Assembly (NCBI GenBank): GCA_030831965.1
Contig: JAURJZ010000080.1
Span: 1-60,818, forward strand
Source of the DNA: Verrucomicrobiota bacterium
GTDB lineage: Bacteria; Verrucomicrobiota; Verrucomicrobiia; Opitutales; UBA953
Direction of reading: 5' to 3'
DNA: 60,818 bases
The translations under genes and the position numbers were made by a program. Below the pieces are notes generated by a model. It did no database searches, was not told the origin of the DNA, and worked only from the letters and a program-made list of their open reading frames with translations. This document shows positions 51,337 through 60,818 of this stretch, piece by piece; positions within the stretch are counted from its first letter, which is position 1; each line of letters starts with the position of its first letter.

Positions 51337-53991
51337 ATGCGATTCGCCCTGCCCCTCCTGATCGCCGCGGCCTCGGCCTCCGCCCAGTTCGCCGCCAACG
51401 AGCTGTCCTACATCGACCGCATCGGACTGACCAGCGCCGACTACACCGGCACCGGCGGGCTCCAGAAGGTCACGAGCAACTTCCCGAACGTCATCACCTC
51501 GACGGGCTTCACCACCTACGGCTTGGTCACCGGCACCTCGGCCCAGTACAACGGCGGCGGCACCCAGATCGGCAACGGGGCCTGGGTCGCCGACACCCTC
51601 ACCGCCACCACCCGGCAGATCGGCTTCTTCAGCGGCACGGAGTTCACCGACAACAACGGGGGGAGGACCTCGTCGCACGATTCCTTCGCCTCGAGCAGCA
51701 TGGTCGTCGCCGGACAGGCCCCGCGCTATCTCCTGGGCACCTCGACTCGCTACAACGGCGGCCCAACGGGCAAGGGAGGCGTCGCCTGGATTTACGATTG
51801 GCAGGCCAACACCCAGACGCGCCTGGGGCTCACGACGCCGGACATGACCAACGGCGATGGCTTCTACAGCTCCTATCTCAGCCAAAACAGCCCCGGCGCC
51901 GTCATCGGCGGCTCGACCTACCTCCTGGGCCGCAACTCAATCTCCGTCCTCGTCGGTGGCAGCAACTACATGGGCGAGGCGGTCTGGCTGCACAACCTCG
52001 GCACCGGGACGACCACCCGGCTCGGCTTCACGACGGGGGAATTCGCCCAGTCGGGCGGCGACTTCGGACCCAACTCCGTCGAGTTCGGGATCGAGTCAGG
52101 CAGGGTGCTGGGCCAATCGGGCCTGCTGAACGCCGGGAAAAGCTTCGGGGGGACGGACAGCTGGGTGCACGACATCGCGACTGGCACGACCACGCTGATC
52201 GGCCTGCGCGGCGGCATCTACGAGGCCGCGCCCACAACCTCGCTGCGCAACTACGGCCGCCACCGGCTCGCCGGCAAGATCGGCGGGACCACCGACTTCT
52301 ACGACAACGGCGCCTATGGATCCCACACCTGGGTTTACGACATCGCCACCGACACCACGACGAAGATCGGGCTGATGGGCGCCGCCTACGAGGGCTGGGG
52401 CACCAGCTCAAGCAACGGGCAGAAGATCATGGGCACCCGCATCGTCCGCAACGCCGCCGGGGACACCTTCAACTACCTCCACGGCACAGCCGGCACCAGC
52501 TTCACGACCGGGGACGCCTGGCTGCACAACGTGGACACCGGCGCCAACCTCGCGCTGGTTCCGACCGGGGACATCTACACGCTCTCGAGCGGGCTGCGCA
52601 CCAGCAACTACGTCAGCTCCACCGGCTGGAATTCCGTGGGCGGCATCAGCACCGCCAGCTTCGGCCTGGCCACCTCCTACACCCTGGTGAACGACGCGCG
52701 CACGGCGGCCGCCTTCGACCGCGTGGCCATCCTGGCCTGGACTCCCGACCTCGGCGTGTTCCGGGTCGGGCTGTTCACCGGCTCGGAATTCGTCTCCAGC
52801 TCCGGGGCGATGAGCTCATCCATTCCCCCTTCGAGCGGCGCCTCCTTCGGTCTCGTCGAGGCCGAGGCGGGCTGGATGGCGGGGACATCGGCCCGCTACA
52901 ACGGCGGGGCGGGCCAGGTTGGCCAGGCCGCCTGGCTGGCGAGCCTCATCTCCGGCCAGACCTACCGCGTCGGCCTCTGGAACGGGGCGGACGGCCTGAC
53001 CGGCAACGAATTCGCCAGTTCGGGCGGCATCCAGCATTCCGAGTTCTCCAACCAATCCCAGACCCGCGGCATCTCCCGTCGCTACAACGGCGGCGCCTCC
53101 CAGGTCGGCCAGGCCGCCTGGGTGAAGGTCGGCGGGACCGGCACCCTTGCCGCCGCCCACGCGGCCGCTCCCGTCACCGCGCGGGTCGGCCTCTGGAACG
53201 GAACCGGCGGCCTGTCGGGCAATGAGTTCACGCATGCCGACGGCACCCAGCACTCCGAGTTCGGGTTCCTCTTCGGGGACGGATCAGTCGTGCACGGCCT
53301 CTCCCGTCGCTACAATGGCGGATCGGCCCAACTGGGACAGGCCGCGTGGGTGGCGGATCGACGCGTCGGCTCCACGCTGCGGGTCGGACTCACCGACGAC
53401 CTGCACACGGCCGACAACGGCACCCAAAGCAGCGCCGTGTCGGTGAGCGGCCTGGCCTCGGCGGCCAGCGGCATCATCTCCTGGGGCACCTCGGCGCGCT
53501 ACAACGGCGACTCGGCGGTCGGCCAGACGGCCTGGTACCTGGACACGCTGACGAACTTCTCCAAGGAGATCGCCATCGATGTCCGCGCGGGCGACGGCTA
53601 CTCGTTCAACACCATCGGGGGCACGGCGACCCGCGGTACCGAGTTCATGATCTACGGGACCTACGAGCGCCTCGACAACGCCGGCGCGTCGCTGGGCACC
53701 TACGTGTACCTCTGGTCGCAGGCCGGAGGCGTGGTCGAGCTTGACATCGACCTGGGCGGCTTCGCCGCCGATGACATCACGGCGGCGGCTGTCTCCCGCT
53801 ACCTGAACACCCTCGACACACCGGTGTTCGTCGGCACGGGCCTCGTCGACGGCGTCACCGGCTCCACCTCCAACTGGATCGTGGCCGTCGGCGCCACCCC
53901 CGTCCCCGAACCCTCCACCTACGGCCTGATCCTCGGCGGCCTCGCCCTGGCCGGCGCGGCGGCGCGGCGGAGGACGCGGAAGGCGGCCTAG
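51337..53991 (+). CDS. Repeat-built PEP-CTERM secreted protein
   Basis: An 884-residue exported protein of unknown role. The signal peptide MRFALPLLIAAASASAQF is followed by imperfect repeats. Each repeat centres on a Tyr-Asn-Gly-Gly core with a following Gly-x-x-x-Trp (RYNGG...GQAAWVAD) and then a TRxGL(x)NGxEFT-like strand. Clear copies lie near residues 69, 137, 519, 581, 657 and 719, with weaker ones between. The spacing of 60-75 residues in the C-terminal part suggests a beta-propeller or solenoid. The tail VPEPSTYGLILGGLALAG plus a basic end is a PEP-CTERM sorting signal, handled by an exosortase encoded elsewhere. AGGAAAG lies before the ATG. Confidence 0.9.
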   Translation: MRFALPLLIAAASASAQFAANELSYIDRIGLTSADYTGTGGLQKVTSNFPNVITSTGFTTYGLVTGTSAQYNGGGTQIGNGAWVADTLTATTRQIGFFSGTEFTDNNGGRTSSHDSFASSSMVVAGQAPRYLLGTSTRYNGGPTGKGGVAWIYDWQANTQTRLGLTTPDMTNGDGFYSSYLSQNSPGAVIGGSTYLLGRNSISVLVGGSNYMGEAVWLHNLGTGTTTRLGFTTGEFAQSGGDFGPNSVEFGIESGRVLGQSGLLNAGKSFGGTDSWVHDIATGTTTLIGLRGGIYEAAPTTSLRNYGRHRLAGKIGGTTDFYDNGAYGSHTWVYDIATDTTTKIGLMGAAYEGWGTSSSNGQKIMGTRIVRNAAGDTFNYLHGTAGTSFTTGDAWLHNVDTGANLALVPTGDIYTLSSGLRTSNYVSSTGWNSVGGISTASFGLATSYTLVNDARTAAAFDRVAILAWTPDLGVFRVGLFTGSEFVSSSGAMSSSIPPSSGASFGLVEAEAGWMAGTSARYNGGAGQVGQAAWLASLISGQTYRVGLWNGADGLTGNEFASSGGIQHSEFSNQSQTRGISRRYNGGASQVGQAAWVKVGGTGTLAAAHAAAPVTARVGLWNGTGGLSGNEFTHADGTQHSEFGFLFGDGSVVHGLSRRYNGGSAQLGQAAWVADRRVGSTLRVGLTDDLHTADNGTQSSAVSVSGLASAASGIISWGTSARYNGDSAVGQTAWYLDTLTNFSKEIAIDVRAGDGYSFNTIGGTATRGTEFMIYGTYERLDNAGASLGTYVYLWSQAGGVVELDIDLGGFAADDITAAAVSRYLNTLDTPVFVGTGLVDGVTGSTSNWIVAVGATPVPEPSTYGLILGGLALAGAAARRRTRKAA

Positions 53992-54025
53992 CACAGGGGC
54001 ACGGCTGCACAGGGGCACAGGGGCA
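53991..54025. repeat. Three copies of GCACAGGGGCA
   Basis: Three copies of an 11-base unit start at 53991, 54007 and 54015 (the last two overlap), immediately after the PEP-CTERM stop codon. The rest of the 231-base gap to metH holds no recognisable gene; no SAM, SAH or cobalamin riboswitch could be made out by eye. Confidence 0.5.
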
Positions 54026-54222
54026 CGGGAGGTTGAAGCGTTTTCGGAGAAACCGCCGTGCCCAAACGGGTGTCGGGGCGCGGCAGGATATGATTTCGCG
54101 AACCGACAGGACCCACTAGCCGGCCGAAGGTCCTCCGCGGACAGCGCCGGCCCGCTTGCCCGCCAAACCCTATGACCCAACCCCCTCCTTGACGGTGGCG
54201 GGGGGCTGGGCAGGGTGGAGGG

Positions 54223-57911
<3,689 letters not shown>

Positions 57912-57915
<4 letters not shown>

Positions 57916-58235
57916 GCGACCGGGCCAAGCTGGTTGGCGCCGTCGGCGAGACCGACGCCGACGCCGTCCTGCGCCTGCTCGACGGCCTCCCCCTCTGCGC
58001 GCTGGTCGAGGCGGCGGACGCCTCGGGCCAGGATTGGCCCGAGTGGGCGCGCGCCGCCGCCATCCTCCAGCGCTGGACCGAGGCCCGCGGCGTCGACGCG
58101 GGCTGCCGCCGCAAGCTCGGCTACCTGAGCTGCGCCGCCGAGGGGACCAAGTCCGTCCCGGCCGCCATGCGCCCGACGCTCCGCCGGGCGGTGGAGGATT
58201 TCCTGGCCACCCACGGCCTGGACCCGTCGGCATGA
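57912..58235 (+). CDS. Small protein of unknown function after metH
   Basis: A 107-residue, probably cytoplasmic and mostly helical protein. No signal peptide, membrane helix or known motif is seen. It is locked between metH and the next gene by ATGA overlaps at both ends, so all three are likely translated from one message. A recurring Trp/Ala-rich helix ([20 protein letters not shown]) is the only striking feature. The function is not recognised. Confidence 0.65.
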
Positions 58236-59629
58236 CGCCTCGCCTCGCCGCCGCGCTGCTCGCCGCCTGGGCCGCCCAACTCGGCGCAACCGACGTGCTC
58301 CTGCACGCCACGCGCGCCGAGCCCGCGCGGGGCCTCAGGGTTTTCCAACCCGCCGAGCTGACCGCCCTGCACGTCACGGCGGAGCTGGGAGAGCCGCCGA
58401 CCCTTCGCTGGCAAGCCGATGTGCCGCGCGACGGGGAGTACCGGATCCGGCTGCTGGCGAGATGCCGGACCGCGGGAGTCGTTCCCGTGATCCGCGTCGG
58501 CTCCTCCGCCGAGGTCCGGGCGGGAGGGGCGCTGCCGCGGGACTGGGACCGGATCGAGATGGGGACGTTGCGCCTGACCGCGGGCAGGCGCGAGGTCGCG
58601 CTTCGGCTTGAGCCGACGGGGTCCGCGAGGGGCGAGGCCGAGCTGCAGGCCGTCGAGCTCGACGAGGCGGGCCGCGCGGCGGCGGATGCCGCCCGCGCCG
58701 CCGCCGCGCGAGCCGACACCTCCTGGCTGCGCAAGGCCGGCTTCGGCGTGATGCTCCACTGGACACGCGAGGCCGCCCCCGCGCAGGGACCCCGCAAGCC
58801 GTACGCGGACGCGGTGAGGGACCTCGACGCGACGGCCCTGGCCGCGAGGCTCGCCGCCACCGGGGCGGGCTTCGCGGTGTTCGCGACGTCGCACACCCAC
58901 CAGGACTTCCCCGCGCCCCTGGCGTCGCTGGAAAGGGCGCTGCCCGGCCGCGCCGCCCCGCGGGACTTGGTGGCGGACTTGGCGGGCGCGCTTGGCCAAA
59001 GGGGGATGCGCCTGATGCTCTACCATCACCCGGGGTCGCCGGCGGACCGGGATTGGGTCCGGGTATCCGGCCTGCTCGAGCGCGACAAGGGGAGGCATTT
59101 CGCCCTTTGGCAGGCGATTATCGCGGAGGCCGGCGAGCGCTACGGCGAGCGGCTCGCAGGCTGGTGGTTCGACGACGGCGCGAGCGGGTTCCACGCCCGA
59201 CAGGCGCCCTGGGAGGCTCTTCACCGCGCGGCCCGCGCCGGCAATCCCGCGAGGCTGGTGGGCTTCAATTCCTGGGAGCTGCCCTCGGCGACGGATTGGC
59301 AGGATTTCGACTGCGGCGAGGGGCTCCGGGACCCCCGAGGGCGCGAGGGAAGGCTGCGCGACAACGACGACGGGATCTACCGTTCCTCCTCCCGACGCGG
59401 CCAGCAGGCGACGGCCTGCGTGATGCTGGAGAACGACTGGCTGCACCGGGAAAGGGGTCGGATGCCCTCGCCGCCGACGTGGTCCGAGGCGGGGTTGCGC
59501 AACTTCCTCGCAAGGTCGCGCCAAACCGGCCTGGTGCCCATTCTCAACCTGGAGGTCACCCAGGAAGGCCTGCTCGGACCGGAGTCGGTGGAGCTGGTTC
59601 GCCGCGCCTCGCGCGACCCCGCCCGCTAG
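58232..59629 (+). CDS. Secreted GH29-like (alpha-L-fucosidase fold) protein
   Basis: A 465-residue exported protein. The signal peptide [19 protein letters not shown] is followed by a beta-rich module (about 20-150, LRWQADVPRDGEYRIRLLARC) like a carbohydrate-binding domain. The C-terminal part resembles GH29: WLRKAGFGVMLHW, GFAVFATSHTHQDFPAP, RGMRLMLYHHPG and AGWWFDDGASGF (nucleophile-region Asp pair). Fucosidase activity is plausible but several family residues are changed, so this is a fold-level call. ATGA overlap with the small gene upstream. Confidence 0.75.
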   Translation: MTPRLAAALLAAWAAQLGATDVLLHATRAEPARGLRVFQPAELTALHVTAELGEPPTLRWQADVPRDGEYRIRLLARCRTAGVVPVIRVGSSAEVRAGGALPRDWDRIEMGTLRLTAGRREVALRLEPTGSARGEAELQAVELDEAGRAAADAARAAAARADTSWLRKAGFGVMLHWTREAAPAQGPRKPYADAVRDLDATALAARLAATGAGFAVFATSHTHQDFPAPLASLERALPGRAAPRDLVADLAGALGQRGMRLMLYHHPGSPADRDWVRVSGLLERDKGRHFALWQAIIAEAGERYGERLAGWWFDDGASGFHARQAPWEALHRAARAGNPARLVGFNSWELPSATDWQDFDCGEGLRDPRGREGRLRDNDDGIYRSSSRRGQQATACVMLENDWLHRERGRMPSPPTWSEAGLRNFLARSRQTGLVPILNLEVTQEGLLGPESVELVRRASRDPAR

Positions 59630-59680
59630 GCGGAGGGATTGCGATTTGACCAGGGATGCGTCCGGGCTAGCCTGTGGGCG

Positions 59681-60346
59681 ATGAAAACCCCCATCCTCGC
59701 CCTCGCCGCCCTCGTCGCCGCCTCCGTCCATGCCGCTCCCGAGGAGGCGCGGAAGGACCTCGGCATCCTCGTCTACGCGGTCGGCGGCACGGGCGGCATC
59801 GGCGCCGGCGTCGGCTACCACATCAACGACTTCCTCTCCATCCGGGGCGAGATCGCGAACTACAGCTACGACGACACTGTCAGCGAGTCGGGCGTCGACT
59901 GGAACGGCGAGCTCGAGCTCGCCACCAAGGGTGTCTACCTCGACATCAAGCCCTTCGCCGGCAGCTTCCGCATCACCGCGGGCTTCAACGCCTCCAGCCA
60001 CACCCTGGCCCAGGTCACCGCCGTTCCCGCGCCCGGCAGCACCATCGAGCTGAACGGCACCAGCTACACCGTGCAAGGCGGGGAGAGCGTGAGCGGCGCC
60101 ATCGCCTACGACTCGCGCCCCTACCTGGGCGTCGGCTGGGGCCTGGCCCGCGACGGCTTCACGGTGGGGCTCGACGTCGGGGTGGAAATCGGGCGCCCCT
60201 CGGTCAACCTCTCGGCAACCACCAACGTCGGGAGCCCCCTGGACGCCGCGGTCCTCGCCGGCGAGCTCGCCGCCGAGACCGAGCAGATCCGGGACGACCT
60301 CGAGCTCTACCCGGTCGTCAAGATCTCGGTCGGCTACAGTTTCTGA
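59681..60346 (+). CDS. Outer-membrane beta-barrel protein
   Basis: A 221-residue exported protein with signal peptide MKTPILALAALVAASVHA. The mature part alternates polar and hydrophobic residues in short strands (GILVYAVGGTGGIGAGVGYHIND, LSIRGEIANYSY, GVYLDIKPFAGSFRITAGFN, YLGVGWGLARDGFTVGLDVGVEIG). It ends with an aromatic C-terminal strand KISVGYSF whose final Phe is the usual outer-membrane assembly signal. ATG at 59681; no ligand or role is shown. Confidence 0.8.
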   Translation: MKTPILALAALVAASVHAAPEEARKDLGILVYAVGGTGGIGAGVGYHINDFLSIRGEIANYSYDDTVSESGVDWNGELELATKGVYLDIKPFAGSFRITAGFNASSHTLAQVTAVPAPGSTIELNGTSYTVQGGESVSGAIAYDSRPYLGVGWGLARDGFTVGLDVGVEIGRPSVNLSATTNVGSPLDAAVLAGELAAETEQIRDDLELYPVVKISVGYSF

Positions 60347-60392
60347 CGCCGGGGACGGCGAAACCCGCGGCGCGCCTGGCTGTCTAGCAGGC

Positions 60393-60818
60393 GTGCCCCG
60401 GATCACCCCAGCCAGGACCGGCGTCGCGGCCACCCTTGCCGGGCTGGCCGTCGCCGGCCTGTCGTCGTGCGGCGAGGCGAAGCTGCCGGTTGACTTCAAC
60501 GCGGAGGTGCGGCCCATCCTCTCGGAGAACTGCCTTTACTGCCACGGCCCCGACGCGGCGAAGCGGGAGGGCGACCTCCGGCTCGACCTGCGGGCCGACG
60601 CCGTGGCGGCCAAGGCCATCGTGCCGGGCGACCCCGGCGCCAGCGAGCTCATCCGGCGCCTCGAGACCACGGACCCCGACGACATCATGCCCCCGCCGGA
60701 CTCCCACCGGAAGGTGACGGCCGCGCAACGGGACACCCTGCGGCGCTGGATCGCCGAGGGCGCCGTCTACCGCGACCACTGGGCGTACGTCGCCCCGGTC
60801 CGCCCCAAGCCCCCCGAG
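60393..60818 (+). CDS. Planctomycete-type cytochrome c lipoprotein (DUF1549 family), 5' part
   Basis: The frame is open to the window edge, giving 142 residues. Starting at GTG 60393, a lipobox-like segment (AGLSSC-GE) is followed by a planctomycete cytochrome c domain: VDFNAEVRPILSENCLYCHGPD with the heme motif CLYCH, RLDLRADAV, and PGDPGASELIRRL...DDIMPPPDSHRKVT. The end DHWAYVAPVRP is the junction that normally leads into DUF1549 and DUF1553. These large proteins are abundant in Planctomycetes and Verrucomicrobia and their role is unsettled. The start codon is not certain. Confidence 0.85.
   Translation, partial: MPRITPARTGVAATLAGLAVAGLSSCGEAKLPVDFNAEVRPILSENCLYCHGPDAAKREGDLRLDLRADAVAAKAIVPGDPGASELIRRLETTDPDDIMPPPDSHRKVTAAQRDTLRRWIAEGAVYRDHWAYVAPVRPKPPE

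Noticed and set aside
53992-54222. Possible SAM, SAH or cobalamin riboswitch before metH
   Set aside because: I could not find the conserved core of any of these classes by eye; a covariance-model search would be needed and could overturn this.

Overview
The window is about 61 kb of very GC-rich chromosome with long co-directional gene runs. It has the core ribosomal-protein cluster, a PEP-CTERM protein, a planctomycete-type cytochrome c/DUF1549 protein, DUF1080 and alpha-fucosidase-like secreted proteins, and a double-length UvrA. Together these point to the PVC superphylum, most likely Verrucomicrobiota (Opitutae-like). This is inferred from gene content, not from a tree. I see no rRNA, tRNA, CRISPR, prophage or insertion sequence.

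Minus-strand block (757-28001). In transcription order it reads rpsL-rpsG-fusA-rpsJ-rplC-rplD-rplW-rplB-rpsS-[secreted 110-aa protein]-rplV-rpsC-rplP-rpmC-rpsQ-rplN-rplX-rplE-rpsN-rpsH-rplF-rplR-rpsE-rplO-secY-map-rpsM-rpsK-rpsD-rpoA-rplQ. It continues into a small zinc-ribbon membrane protein, guaA, dnaX, a YfcE-type phosphoesterase, hrpB, a glycoside hydrolase, an exonuclease and mdh. tuf, rpmD, rpmJ, infA and adk are absent from their usual places. Nearly all ribosomal genes lack a Shine-Dalgarno sequence and have C-rich leaders. dnaX carries a run of nine A residues at the tau/gamma position, with a stop codon in one shifted frame.

Plus-strand block (28173-44321). A secreted TPR protein is followed by sufE, ctaA and ctaB (heme A synthesis, implying an aa3-type oxidase), a 5-formyl-THF cyclo-ligase, the 1,854-residue UvrA, a membrane-anchored transglutaminase-like protein, pdxJ, acpS, nnr and dprA. 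Many genes overlap by 1-4 bases and probably form operons.

Mixed region (44324-51162). A SanA-like DUF218 protein and an NtrC-type response regulator diverge from an AT-rich promoter region with an inverted repeat. Then come a DUF1080 protein, a minus-strand pair (gamma-carbonic-anhydrase-like protein plus a protein of a poorly characterised family), rplU-rpmA with a clear terminator, a small membrane protein, a Dabb protein, a 162-bp element with 31-nt inverted ends, and rsmG.

Right end (51337-60818). A repeat-built PEP-CTERM protein is followed by metH, a small unknown protein and a GH29-like secreted protein joined by ATGA overlaps, an outer-membrane beta-barrel protein, and the start of a DUF1549-type cytochrome c lipoprotein cut by the window edge. 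The left end holds the 3' part of a DUF362-like gene.

No gap without a gene exceeds 300 bases.
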